DNA of 64,000 nucleotides. It comes from Cyclina sinensis (Eukaryota > Mollusca > Bivalvia > Venerida > Veneridae). The notes under the pieces were generated by a model, which had not been told where the DNA came from, did not search any database, and worked only from the letters and a program-made list of their open reading frames with translations. The stretch covers positions 17,258,136 to 17,322,135 of the forward strand of contig JAAONU010000011.1 of NCBI GenBank assembly GCA_012932295.1. The letters are read 5' to 3'. The position numbers were made by a program, and so were the translations under genes. Numbering within the stretch: position 1 is the stretch's first letter; each line of letters opens with the position of its first letter. Positions 1 through 11,386 of the stretch are shown here, in pieces.

Positions 1-1174
1 ATTGAACAAAAGCTACCGTATTAAAAATAGAGAAGGGCGAGATGAGGGATGCATATGACAAGCATTCATATTGAACAAAACCTACCGTATTAAAAATAGA
101 GAAGGGCGAGATGAGGGGTGCATATGACAAACATTCATATTGAACAAAAGCTACCGTATTAAAAATAGAGAAAGGCGAGATGAGTGGTGCATATGACAAA
201 CATTCATATTGAACAAAAGCTACCGCATTAAAAATAGAGAAGGGCGAGATGAGTGGTGCATATGACAAACATTCATATTGAACAAAAGCTACCGTATTAA
301 AAATAGAGAAGGGCGAGATGAGTGGTGCATATGACAAACATTCATATTGAACAAAAGCTACCGTATTAAAAATAGAAAAGGGCGAGATGAGGGATGCATA
401 TGACAAGCATTCATTTTGAACAGAAGTTACCGTATTAAAAATTGAGAAGGGCGATATGAGGGATGCATATGACAAGCATTCATTTTGAACAAAAGTTACC
501 GTATTAAAAAAAAGAGAAGGGCGAGATGAGGGATGCATATGACAAGCATTCATTTTGAACAAAACTTACCGTATTAAAAATAGAGAAGGGCGAGATGAGG
601 GGTGCATATGACAAGCATTCATTTTGAACAAAACCTACCGTATTAAAAATAGAGAAAGGCGAGATGAGGGATGCATATGACAAGCATTCATTTTGAACAA
701 AAGCTACCGTATTAAAAAAAGAGAAGGGCGAGATGAGGGATGCATATGACAAGCATTCATTTTGATTAAAATCTACCGTATTAAAAAAAGAGAAGGGCGA
801 GATGAGGGATGCATATGACAAGCATTCATTTTGAACAAAAGTTACCGTATTAAAAATAGAGAAGGGCGAGATGAGGGATGCATATGACAAGCATTCATTT
901 TGATTAAAATCTACCGTATTAAAAAAAGAGAAGGGCGAGATGAGGGGTGCATATGACAAGCATTCATTTTGAACAAAAGTTACCGTATTAAAAATAGAGA
1001 AGGGCGAGATGAGTGGTGCATATGACAAGCATTCCTATTGAACAAAAGCTACCGTATTAAAAAAAGAGAAGGGCGGGATGAGGGAAGCATATGACAAGCA
1101 TTCATTTTGAACAAAAGCTACCGTATTAAAAATAGAGAAGGGCGAGATGAGTGGTGCATATGACAAGCATTCAT
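1..1174. repeat. 69-bp minisatellite, 17 copies
   Basis: Seventeen head-to-tail copies of a 69-bp unit run from the window edge to about 1174; the left end of the array is outside the window. Copies start at 1, 70, 139, 208, 277, 346, 415, 484, then 554, 623 and so on, because copy 8 carries one extra A in its A-run and is 70 bp. Copies differ at a few fixed positions, such as attgaac versus tttgaac and gagggatgc versus gagtggtgc. Two copies (761 and 899) share a private variant, tttgattaaaatc, which suggests array turnover by unequal exchange. The unit is 23 codons long and has no stop in one minus-strand frame, so it yields a spurious 174-residue open frame at 504-1028. The single-base insertion in copy 8 ends that frame. 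I read this as non-coding satellite DNA. Confidence 0.96.
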
Positions 1175-3190
1175 ACTGAACCGTGTTTAAATATTTGTGT
1201 ATTTTGATAATTCAGTTGATTGAGTGACTGCTTTCGAGGACTAGAGGACCCTAACAAAGCCGACATGGTGGCGATTCCAGAAAAATATTACAACGCCTAT
1301 GGAAAGGGTTTTAATTAAACAACTCCAGCTGCACATGTAATTTAACCCAATTAAACAAGCATTGGTCGGACGTGGTTGCGCTAGTTGGTCCCGCCCGGTA
1401 ATTAAGGTAGATAAAGTATCATTTCTAGAAATTCCATTCGTTACAAATGTAGGTCATTATCAATCTTAATACAGATACGCCGAATAAATACACAAAAATT
1501 AAGGTAATGTACAATTGTCACATGTAAACTTGTTGAATCTGACAAAGATTGAAAGTCGGTTGTGCATTAGTCATCTGCAACAATTATGTGCATTGATTTG
1601 AATTCAAAATAAGATTACTTCAACTTATGTGCAAAGTTATATTTATTATATTAATCAACATTTGTGTTTAATCTTTTACATTTTTTTGCACACATTAATC
1701 TCAATCTGAGCTCTTTTAATATGTTTTCATAACACAATCAGTTACAGATTGTCAGAAATAGAGTAGTATATTTAGGTAAATTAAAAATAAAAATAAGAAG
1801 ACAACACTCTTAACTTTGTTACCGTCGTTTGGACTCAACCTCTCTACATATAAAACTTTATGTCTTTAAACTTACTAAAATAACAAGTAGAATTAGCGTT
1901 ATACAAAACATATTATTCCGTTGACCTTCTATTATAACACCATCTTTGAGCAGAGTCAAAATTCAAGTGATTCAAAATGTGATATTTGATATTCAATTAC
2001 GGTGCATGCAAAACAATTCAAAATTGGTATGTTGGAATGTCGTGGTAGCACAATATTCAAATACATTCACGTGAGTGTAAATCGCTTATTTATGAGACAT
2101 CATGTTGCAGATATATTTTGCATCCTTTTGTTATATTACTAAATTTATACGCAACGTTTTTACACCTACAAAAAAGTGTAAACAAATTTGACTTAATGCG
2201 GAAGAAGGTTAGTAACTAGTTATTCGATAGCAACGTATGACTATCATGTTTTACCTCTATCAAGTTACTCTTATGGGCGCTGATCAGGATTTTAAGTAAG
2301 GCTCACCCGGCACTATGTAACAGAATTTATTATATCTTTGCATCATGCCTCAAATATGTCCTTTTAGTAAAATAACCTTGTCTTATGCTGAAATTCATCG
2401 AATATCCCCAGTAACATATTTATTCATCATTTAGATCTACTGGAACATTGAAAGCAAGGCCGCCAGTCAGAAAGGTTTAAGGTAATATTTGCGTGTTTTG
2501 TACCATGTAATCAAATTAAAATATAGCTTACAGACATGAATAATTATATTTTACCATAAATGAACATTCTATTTACATTGTAATGATCTATCACTGTTGA
2601 AAATAAAAAATAAAACGAATTAAGAAAAATGATTAGCAGAAGCGATAGTAGATTTAATTTAACAGCTTCAAACAATCTCTAACTAAATTTGCTTGGACTT
2701 ATCTTTGTGAAGATTTGGGTTAACTTTCAACTTTTGCGTCTTCAATTTAGATGTCATGACTTTGAAGACTGCACAGTCTACGATTTCTATGGCAATTATT
2801 TGGTTCAATGGTTTGAGTGTACATTTTGTCATACTAGCAACGCATTCTGGGGCTATGATAAAAAGTCACATTCAGTAAACTGAAGTTTCTGAAGAAAAAG
2901 TTTTCTACAATCAATTTGTCATAATACTTGGCACTCATTTGCGATCTATGAAAAAAAAAACTAATTCTATAAACTGAATTTTACTAAGAGAAAAGAGGAA
3001 ATATTTGTGCAATTTCAAATATTCGTCGTCGGAATTCAGCCAGAGGATATACATGGAATTGACCTGACCAATCACAAACGAAATATTTTGCGGAGAGATT
3101 TTGGCCACGACATGCGATATACTACCATGGTGGTTCTCTTGTTTGGTTTATTGTATGTCATTATCATCTTAGTCGACCAGTATAAAAATG
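1175..3190. other. AT-rich stretch, no gene seen
   Basis: Unique-looking AT-rich sequence between the minisatellite and the first gene-family copy. Only short open frames of about 60 codons are present, with no recognisable domains. It may include the upstream region of the pseudogene at 3191. Confidence 0.6.
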
Positions 3191-3928
3191 GCTACCCATA
3201 GTGATCGTAAGAAATGGGGACTACTTGGAATAAATAAGAACACGCTGGAAAGTATTGGGAGGTATTATTAAGTACAGTTGAAAAGAACAGCAAGGAAGAG
3301 ATAGTCTACCTTTATCACTGCACGTCTGTTAAAGCCAAACAAAGCATTATTGAAAATGGTCAGATTATTGGATCATATACGGACCTTCCAGCATTAGCTC
3401 CCCTTGCTAGTAACGATGGTTTGAAAGGAACATGGTTTGCCCTATCCTCCAGAGACCGTCCAAGAAGAACCCCAAATGGGTAACAAAGAGTACTGATCCA
3501 GGCGAACGATCTGATAACCTATCTAAGTACAGAAGACAAATAACCTGAACTTGTTGTTCCACAAATTCGAACTGATGCCTTGGAAAGTGATGACGAAAGT
3601 GTTAGAAGAGGTAAAAGCAGGAAATAGAAGTCTGCTAGAAAGAAGAAAAGCAGACCGGCCAACAAGAAGCAGAAAGAATGTTACCTACCACATAAATTAC
3701 CTCCATCGAAAGAGGACATTAACGGACCCGCAACTTTTTTTTGAATGCGCTTATCGCTATGGAAACACCAGGTACGTAAGAATACTTTTAGTCCGCTCGA
3801 CTGATCCATTAGCAGTTTGGTGCAAAGAAATGTGTATGGAGATAGATCTGATGGACAATCCTTTTCTACAATGTCGGGATGGACGAATCTGGAGAGATGC
3901 ACCAACCATTTACAAGAAAGACATATAA
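3191..3928 (+). pseudogene. Broken, intron-less paralogue of the 5986-9792 gene
   Basis: Read in shifting frames, this stretch matches both exons of the intact gene at 5986-9792. The first part gives EEIVYLYHCTSVKAKQSI, then LKGTWF, then an in-frame TAA where the intact copy has YGTQRV. The second part (about 3720-3905) gives FFECAYRYGNTRYVR, AVWCKEMCMEIDL and CRDGRIWRD, aligning with exon 2 of the intact copy at roughly half identity. Lesions are a frameshift near 3270, stops near 3481, 3540 and 3626, and a frameshift near 3720. The two halves lie about 150 bp apart with no intron. The join encodes a Lys/Arg-rich linker that the intact copy lacks. No poly-A tail or target duplication is visible, so a retroposed origin is possible but unproven. 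It could instead be an old diverged paralogue. Confidence 0.75.
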
Positions 3929-5985
3929 GGAAAAGTCATACATCTGTACGCAGCAAAACTTGTTTCTATAATCTTGTCTAGGAAGTATGGTTTGATAAGA
4001 CAGATCTAAAAAAAAAGATTCTTTTGTAATAATTAATTCTGTGAAAGAATCGGAGCGTCTGGGAAGTCGAATATCAAATGCTGCGTTACTTAATTGAACA
4101 AAAGTTCAAAAATTTTGATTAATGGACTAATTTGCATTACGCTTAGATTAATGAAATTTGTAACAAATGCAGATTTTCGCACTGTACTACTTAGATTTAT
4201 TGGATTTTCACTGTCTGGCCTGTCGCAAGGAATAATAGTTCAAGTCTTTTTATATACATGATGATGATTTAATCCTCTGTTAATATACTTTATAGTTTCT
4301 CGACAAGTCGATGCGCTTCTATTAATTTTCGTAGTGTATGTAAGCAATCAAGCGTTTGATTTTACTCTTTATTTTACCACATGACAAATGCTGTTTATAA
4401 TACAATATAACGATTACATTTTTTTATATTACACACATGTAACTTAACGGCTAACAAAACATCACGCATTTACTTCTTGCTTCAATTTATTTTTTTTTAT
4501 TTATTGTCATTTCATTTTTTTATCATACAGACGTCCTATTTCAAAGAGAAGTCTTTTATGTTCAGTATTTCTGACATATTTTGACATTTCATTTGGAACT
4601 ATTTTCTTAGCGGATGTTTTGTAACATATTTTTTTCAGTATAGTTCAAATAAATATAGCTACTGTAAGTCCCTTTGCTTAATAATATTTTCTTGAACTCG
4701 TTAAATAAAAGTTTATATAAAATGAAAACTCTAAGATATCTTTCAGCTAAATTAAGATATATGATTTAAGGTAACTATCTAGTAGGTATGAATATTTTTT
4801 CAACAGTGGTGAAAATCTGCAGATATTTTCTCAAGGCGATATCAAATTCTTCTGCAAGAAATATTGTCCAAATCTGATGTTGTCATTCAGCGAATCTTTT
4901 CTCTTATAAGGTGTACTTGATTAAAAATGTATACTCGATGTTTATTTTTAGTTTAAAAGTAATTAAGTATATTTTCATTCTAGACTTATGCTTTATGTGC
5001 CAAGTGCTTGAATGTATATTCCTCAAAACGCAACTGGATAATTATTTTCAAAATTTGCAACGGGTTATAGTATTAAAATTTTTGGCTAATTAAATTTATA
5101 TATTTTCGAACAAAGGGGTAGGCATATATTAAAAAAGTCAATGAATGGGAGAAGACTTAATTACTAAGGCTGAAAACTCGATACACATATTATCTATCCA
5201 CGTATATTTGACAGTATCGGTTTAAGATAAACTACTTGTACATGGAATGGGAATTACGAGGACAGTGCGTCCGAGACATACTGTACATACCATATACATG
5301 ACTTCTTTTGCGAGAGTTTTCTCCTGACAGTTTTCCTTGGGAATGTGGATACGAATGACGACCAGAGACGGATTCAGGATTCATTTGATGTACTAGAACT
5401 GTGGAATATGTTAGAACAGAAATACATACAGCATTATACATAATACATGCAGCAAACAGATATTTCGCCTTTGATCTCTTGACATGTTTCACATGTGCCT
5501 AGCTTTCCAGCATTCTTCTTGAGTACTGTGATACCTAAATCAAGTAGATATACAATCTATTAATCTAGTTCGATTTTAAAATGTCAAAGATAAAATCACG
5601 AAGTTAATTGTACTGTATTTTTTAGAAATACGTTTAACCTAATAATTATCATAACAATTTATTGTCCAGATAAATTTGTAAATGGGACTTAAATAAAGAA
5701 TAAAAATAGATAAACAACGAAGTTAATTGTTCAGTATTTTCATAAATACATTTATCCTGATAATAACATAACAATTTAACTGCTTATATCATTTGAACAG
5801 GTAACTGTAAAGAGGGTTTTCTTACTGTGAATAATACACGCTGTATAATATAACGAAAATATTCGTACTGGGAACCCTTCAAGTGCATGTTTTCTGAAAA
5901 TATATTTTTAGATCATACAAATCAAGTACAAAATAGGAAGTGAAAATCATCTTGCTTATTTATTTTTGCTCTGAAAGCCAAAATA
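3929..5985. other. Intergenic, no gene seen
   Basis: AT-rich sequence. The longest open frame (minus strand, 5232-5492) has no recognisable domain. The last 200 bases before 5986 resemble the region upstream of the relic at 24346 (aagtgaaa-tcatc, then gaaagcc just before ATGGCTGA), so they are probably the 5' flank or 5' UTR of the gene family. Confidence 0.55.
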
Positions 5986-6390
5986 ATGGCTGAAGGAAGC
6001 GTTCGTCCTCGTGGACGCCTTAACCTGGACAAAGAACGGCTCGAAGAATATTGGAATGAAATACAAGATATGGTTAAAAATAATAATGAACAAGAAATTC
6101 TTTATTTTTACCATTGTACGTCGATCAGGGGGAAGAGAGACATTGAACGTTCCAGAGCTTTAATTGGAGGTTGTACGGATATGCCGTCGTCTGCTCCGCT
6201 GGCTAGAAACGAGGACGTGAAGGGAACGTGGTTTAGCATAGCCAGTGATAACAAGTTGAGAAAGTCTCCGTATGGGACACAAAGGGTGGGGTTTCTAGTA
6301 AAAGACATGCTAGCCTATTTGAGGAAAAATTCCCGACAAAAGAATGACGAAAGTAGTGAGGAAACTGTAGCCAGCGAAAAATCGTCAGAG
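5986..6390 (+). CDS. Unrecognised two-exon gene, exon 1 (residues 1-135)
   Basis: First coding exon of a 248-residue protein completed by 9454-9792. The ATG (MAEGSVRPRG) follows a block, gaaagccaaaata, conserved at the 24346 relic, which supports this start. The frame is open to codon GAG at 6388-6390. There AG|GCAAGT forms a consensus-quality GC donor, and the frame is in phase 0 with the acceptor at 9453. The exon encodes a charged N-terminus, a conserved core YFYHCTS-x2-GK-x2-I (residues 41-53), a GTWF motif (80-83), a segment YGTQRVGFLVKDML (96-109) and an acidic Ser/Glu tail. Related copies keep YHCTS and GTWF, so these are the family signature. I do not recognise the family. The His in YHCTS and the downstream G-T-aromatic-F recall ADP-ribosyltransferase folds of the HYD1 type, but this is a weak resemblance and not an assignment. 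No signal peptide or membrane segment is visible. Confidence 0.72.
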
Positions 6391-9300
6391 GCAAGTGCTT
6401 ATTATTATTTTTATGTTGTTGTTGTTTTTTTGTATTTATATATGAAAAAAATAAATTACATGGTTACTAGAGAATACGAATGCATAGCAATACTAATCAC
6501 ATGCAGATTTGATTTTGAAACCCCAATTTCAACTTCACGAACAAATAATAACCCACATAAAATAAGTTTAAAGAATTGTTACAACTATTCATATACTTTA
6601 TCCCATGTTATTTCTGTAATGGCAAGAAATAAGTTTATACATTTGTGTTATAGTCACTGTTTGTATTTGAAGTATTCAGTTATAAGTTAATAGATTTCTT
6701 GAAAGTACCACGTATAACATTTACATTACCTTTTTAGCTCACCTGAGCACAAAGTGCGCAGGGTGAGCTTTTCTGATCAGTCTTCTTCCGTCGTCCGTCC
6801 GTCCGTCCGTCCGTCTTCAACTTTTCATTCAAAAGACATCTCCTCTGAAACCAGTGGGCCAAATTTAATGAAACTTGCCTGGGACTTTCCTTGCATGAAG
6901 CTCTACCAAGATTGTTCAAATGGTTCTGGTCCATTGCATTTCTGGTTCACTGGAGCTAAAAATCGATTTTAAAAGTTGGATCTTTAAAAATCTTCTTCTC
7001 CGAAACCTCAAGGCTTGGAGCATGGTATGAAGTATCATCTAGTGAACCTCTACCAAGTTTGTTCAAATTATGACCGTAGGGTCAAAACTTACCCCACCCC
7101 AGGGGTCAGTTGATTTTACATAGATTTATATAGGAAAAACTTAAAAATCTTCTTGTCAGAAACCACAAGGCCAAGAGTTTAGAAATTTGGTGCACAGCAT
7201 TGTCCAGTAGACCTCTACCAAGTTTGTTCAAATCATGGCCCCTGGGTCAAAAATTGCCCCGCCCCAGGGGTTACATGTTTTACATAGAGTTATATAGGGA
7301 TATAACTTTTAAAAATCTTCTCGTCAGAAACCGCAAGGCCTAGAGTTTAGATTTTCTGTGTGAAGCATTGTCTAGTGGACCTCTACTAAGTTTGTTCAAA
7401 TCATAGCCAATGGGTCAAAATAGGCCCTGCCCCGGGGGTCACTTGTTTAGATAGAGTTATATACGAAAAAGTTTTAAAACTCTTCACATCAGAAACTAAA
7501 GGGCATAGAGCTTAGATATTTTGTATGTAGCATTGTCCAGAGGACCTCTACCAAGTTTGTTCAAATCATGGCCCCAATGGTCACATATTTTACATAGTTA
7601 AATAGGAAAAATTAAAAAATCTTCTTTTCAGATACCAAAAGGCCTAGAGTTAAGATATTTGGTGTACAACACTGTCTTTTGAATCTCTACCAAGTTTGTT
7701 CAAATCATAGCCCCTGGGTCAAAAAAGACCCCGCCCCAAGGGTCACATGTTTTACATAGTTATATAGGAAAAACTTAAAAAATCTTCTTGTCAGAAACCA
7801 CAAGGCCTAGAGTTAAGATATTTGGTGTGCAGCATTGTCTAGTAGACCTTTACGAAGTTTGTTCAAATCATGACCCTGGGATCAAAAGTGGCTCCACCCT
7901 GGGGGGTCATTTGATTTTACACCAGGATTTATATAGGGAAAACTTAAAAAATATGCTTTTACTAAATAAAAGAACCATATTGTTTTTGGGGTCAAAGGTC
8001 AAGGTCACTGTGAGGGACCTGTAGAGTGATAAATTTTTCTGTAGAGAAACTGAAGTACCATTACACCCAGATCCTTCAAACTTTATACGATAATTGTATA
8101 AGAAGAACCCTGTTGTTTTTAGGGTCCATAGGTCAAAGGTGAAGTTCACAGGGACCTCTTGAGTGAAAACTGTTTCTGCTCAGTAACTGGAGTACCATTT
8201 TACCCAGAGCCTTCAAACTTCATAGGTTGCTTGTCTTTACTCAGTTAAAGAACCCTATCATTTTTGGGGTCAGTAGGTCAAAAGTCAAAGACACAGGGAC
8301 CTGTAGAGTGAAAAGTTTTTCTGCAGAGAAACTGAAGTACCATTACACCCAGATCCTTCAAACTTTATACGATAATTGTATAAGAAGAACCCTGTTGTTT
8401 TTAGGGTCCATAGGTCAAAGGTTAAGTTCACAAGGACCTGTAGAGTGAAAACTATTTCTGCTCAGTAACTGGAGTACCATTACACCCAGAACCTTCAAAC
8501 TTCATAGGGTAATTATATTAGAAGAACCCTATTGTTTCTGGCGTCTGTAGGTCGAAGGTCGAGTTTACTGGGACCTGTAGAATAAAATTATTTCTGCTCA
8601 AAAATTTGAGTACCATTACACCCAGAGTCTTCAAACTGATTGCAAACTTATTCAAACTTGCGAACAACCAACACCCATAACAACCAATAATGATACTTGT
8701 AACATGAGCAATGAGACTCAGGTGAGCGATTTAGTGTCATCATGGCCCTCTTTTCCCTGTAAATATCATTTTACTCCTGTTACTGGTATCATAATTCAAA
8801 TTTTGATATCAGATAACAAATACCAGCGCAAGAAAATGGCTTTTTGCAACGGAATGCATTTTCTGTGAAAAATATTGTGTGGTTTGACGAAGAAAGAAAC
8901 GATAGACAATAAAATAAATTTAATTCAAGTTAAGCAATCCAACGCTGAAATAAAAGACAATTAGACGCAACAACTGTTTATTCTTTTTTATATGAACAAA
9001 GTATCTTTATATTTGAATTAAGTAATAAAACAGAAATAAAATGTATTGAATTTATAAACTTATATGTACTCACTTTAAAAATGTAAAAAAATGGAAACGT
9101 TGCCTGCAATACACAATTAACAATTTTTAATATTAGCTTAAGATTTCTACGTTCGATCACACAGGACAGTCGAACGTTTTAACGTTTCTATGTTGCATTG
9201 ACTTGTTGACATAAAAAAGAGAAATAAAAACATTTGGAGTGACCAAAAAAACCCCCGGCAATTTATAGTGAAATGGATTAATCATATCAGCTGTTTGTAG

Positions 9301-9453
9301 AACTGCCTCATTTTACTCAACAAATAATTCAACCGATCTAGCATTCTTACTGACAGAGGTCAGTAATTGTATTCAGGTCTTGACCTTGACCGTGTGCAAA
9401 TGAGCGTTTCTGTCTCAAGAAATGTAAATATATGTTTAAATTATTTTTTCCAG
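6391..9453 (+). other. Intron with GC-AG boundaries and a large repeat insertion
   Basis: This intron separates the two coding exons above. The donor reads GAG|GCAAGT and the acceptor ttttccag|GCT, both in phase 0. The only nearby GT (6395) would make a poor donor. Two intron pieces can be aligned to the relic at 36.1-36.5 kb: 6585-6730 matches 36165-36310 (ctttatcccatgt, then tataacattt), and 8930-9010 matches 36422-36510 (aagcaatccaacgc). The 2-kb repeat at 6737-8752 is absent from that relic, so the ancestral intron was about 1 kb. No further exon was recognised inside. Confidence 0.65.
6737..8752 (+). mobile_element. AGCTCACCTG-type bivalve repeat, copy 1 (intronic)
   Basis: The element starts AGCTCACCTGAGC within a small hairpin (AGCTCACC...GGTGAGCT, 6737-6769) and ends CTCAGGTGAGCGAT...CATGGCCCTCTT. 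Its two ends therefore share an inverted CTCACCTGAG motif. A GTCC run lies at 6795-6812. The interior holds about six degenerate modules of roughly 165 bp (6985-7960, marked by cttct-cagaaacc and aagtttgttcaaat). These are followed by five modules of roughly 145 bp (8030-8640, marked by gagtaccattacacccag). Alternate modules are nearly identical (8043-8130 and 8329-8416), forming a higher-order repeat of about 286 bp. There is no long open frame, so it is non-autonomous. A sister intron at 36.3 kb lacks it. Confidence 0.8.
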
Positions 9454-9792
9454 GCTGTAGACGAAGTGTTGAAGAATCCAAAATTGTTCTTTGAGTGTGC
9501 ATATTACTTTGGCAAAACGCAGTATGTTCGCTTTCTTTTAGTTCGCGCAGGTCATCCCATGGTCACGTGGTGCAGAGATTCGTGCAAGGAAGTCGATCTT
9601 TGTAACAACTTACTACTTGAATATCGAGATGGCAGACTGTGGTCGCGTTGCCAAGGGGAATGGAAAAACATAAATTTAGATGTACTTGTCATTGGTGATA
9701 TTCATTTTGATCAAATGCCACGTGCGCCAGTATGGAACAAAGTGGGTACGATGACGCGAGCTGGTAGGGATCCTAGACTTGGACTGTGCTAA
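9454..9792 (+). CDS. Unrecognised two-exon gene, exon 2 (residues 136-248)
   Basis: Terminal exon, following the polypyrimidine tract and acceptor ttattttttccag at 9441-9453, in phase 0 with exon 1. It encodes AVDEVLKNPKLFFECAYYFG, a hydrophobic strand QYVRFLLVR, a Cys pair region TWCRDSCKEVDL, then EYRDGRLW and a tail ending LGLC before TAA. The same order is found in the pseudogene at 3191-3928 and the relic at 37112-37450, so this exon is the family's second conserved block. The joined protein is 248 residues with no lesion, making this the only intact copy of four in the window. A AGCTCACCTG-type repeat begins 130 bp after the stop. Function is unknown. Proximity to a TRIM-like gene in duplicated blocks hints at an expanded, lineage-restricted family, but that is inference. 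Confidence 0.72.
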   Translation, partial: AVDEVLKNPKLFFECAYYFGKTQYVRFLLVRAGHPMVTWCRDSCKEVDLCNNLLLEYRDGRLWSRCQGEWKNINLDVLVIGDIHFDQMPRAPVWNKVGTMTRAGRDPRLGLC

Positions 9793-9865
9793 AAGATGTC
9801 AGAAACCCTGTAGCATAACACTGACAAGAAGTTCCATACATATCCTGGCCTATACTGCCTATACA

Positions 9866-9900
9866 CACACACGAGCGCGAGCCCGCACACACACACCGTG
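9866..9900. repeat. Imperfect CA microsatellite
   Basis: A (CA)n tract interrupted by gagcgcgagcccg, between the stop of the two-exon gene and the repeat element at 9921. A shorter acacacaca tract occurs at the same place in the related flank at 38705-38715. Confidence 0.8.
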
Positions 9901-9920
9901 TTTTAGGCGATCAAGTGTTT

Positions 9921-11386
9921 TTAGCTCACCTGTCATATAGTGACAAGGTGAGCTTTTGTGATCGCAATTTGTCCGGCGTCCGTCCGTCGTCCGTCCGTAA
10001 ACTTTTACTTTAAACGACATCTTCTCATATACCGCTAAGCCAATTTTATCCAAACTTCCCATGAATATTTCTTGGGTGGTCCCCTTTGAAAATTGTTCAA
10101 AGAATTGAATTCCATGCAGAACTCTGGTTGCTATGGCAACTTAAAGGAAAAACTTTGAAAATCTTCTTGTCTGAAACCACAGGGCCTACAGCTTAGATAA
10201 TTGGCATTTAGCACCCTCTAATAGAACTCTACAAATTATTTCCCTGGGGTCAAAATTGGCCCCGTCCCAGGGGTCACGTCCTTTTACATAGACTTATATA
10301 GGAAATGTTTAAAAATCTTCTTCTCAGAAACCACAGTGCCTACAGCTTTTATATTTGGTATGTAGCATTGTCTAGTGGATGTCTACCAAGTTTGTTCAAA
10401 TTATGTCCCCTGGGTCAAAATTGGCCACGCCCCAGGGTTCTCTTGGTTTACATATAGTTATATAGGAAAAACATGAAAAATCATTTTTCTCCAAAACTAA
10501 TAGGACTAGACCTTAGGTATTTGGTGTGGAGTATTGTGTAGATAACCTTTACCAGTATTGTTTATATGTTGGCCCTGGGGTCAAAATTGGCCCTGCCCCG
10601 GGGGCCCTTAATATATGTGAAATAGGCAATCTTTAAAAATCTTCTTACTGGAAATCTCAATGCCTACAGCTTAGATATTTGGTATGTAGCATTGTCTAGT
10701 GGATGTTTACCATGTTTGTTCAAATTATGTCCCCTGGGTCAAAATTGGCCACGCCCCAGGGTTCTCTTGTTTTACATTGATTTATATAGGAAAAACACGA
10801 AAAATAATTTTTCTCCAAAACAAATAGGTGTAGACCTTAGATATTTGGTGTTGAGTATTGTGTAAAGAACCTTTACCAATATTGTTTAAATGTTGGCCCT
10901 TGGGTCAAAATTTGCCCCGCCCCGGGGGCCCTTTATATGTTAAAAAGGAAATCTTTAAAAATATTCTTGTCTGAAACCACAAGGCCTTGAATTTTAAAAT
11001 TTGGCATGAAGCAAGCTTTATCAAGCTTTTTCAAATTATTGGATTAGGTTAAAGGTCACGGAGGCTAAAAATAGATTTATCTTCTGTACCTCATAAAGCC
11101 TTCGGTTATAGACCAATATCTTTGATATTCAGTATATAGGTTCCTTGCATGGACCTCTACCCATGGGTAGGGTTTGAGGTCACTGGGTCAAGGTCAAGGT
11201 CACCATAGCTTATAATAGATATTTCTACTTTCTGTCATAGAGCCTTTATTTATTGACTGATATTTTACATATTTGGCTTGTAGGCACTTATATATTTTCA
11301 ATTAAAAAATGAAATACTGCTTAACAGCAAACCTACAGCCAAAGTACTCAGGTGAGCGATCCAGGGCCACCATGGCCCTCTTGTTT
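9921..11386 (+). mobile_element. AGCTCACCTG-type bivalve repeat, copy 2 (3' flank of gene)
   Basis: Same architecture as the 6737 element. The 5' hairpin is AGCTCACCTGTCA...TGACAAGGTGAGCT (9923-9954), followed by a GTCC-rich stretch (9970-10000). Next come modules of about 160 bp with a higher-order spacing of 318 bp (atatttggtatgtagcattg near 10357 and 10675). A nuclear-receptor-like half-site run follows at 11175-11202, and the 3' end is CTCAGGTGAGCGATCC...CATGGCCCTCTTG. Sequence flanking both ends (gcgatcaagtg / ctgcgttggtttgatg) is contiguous at 38728-38760 and near-contiguous at 33412-33450, so those loci are empty sites. No coding capacity was seen. Confidence 0.82.

Noticed and set aside
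504..1028. 174-residue minus-strand open frame with 23-residue repeats
   Set aside because: It is the translation of a 69-bp minisatellite. The frame is open only because the unit is a multiple of three and breaks at a 1-bp insertion in copy 8.
1..1174. CRISPR-like array
   Set aside because: Whole 69-bp units repeat without unique spacers, and the genome is eukaryotic.
5232..5492. 86-codon minus-strand frame
   Set aside because: No domain, paralogue, splice context or composition shift supports it.
7788..8448. Open frames of 73-80 codons on both strands
   Set aside because: They lie inside the modular repeat at 6737-8752 and recur with its modules.
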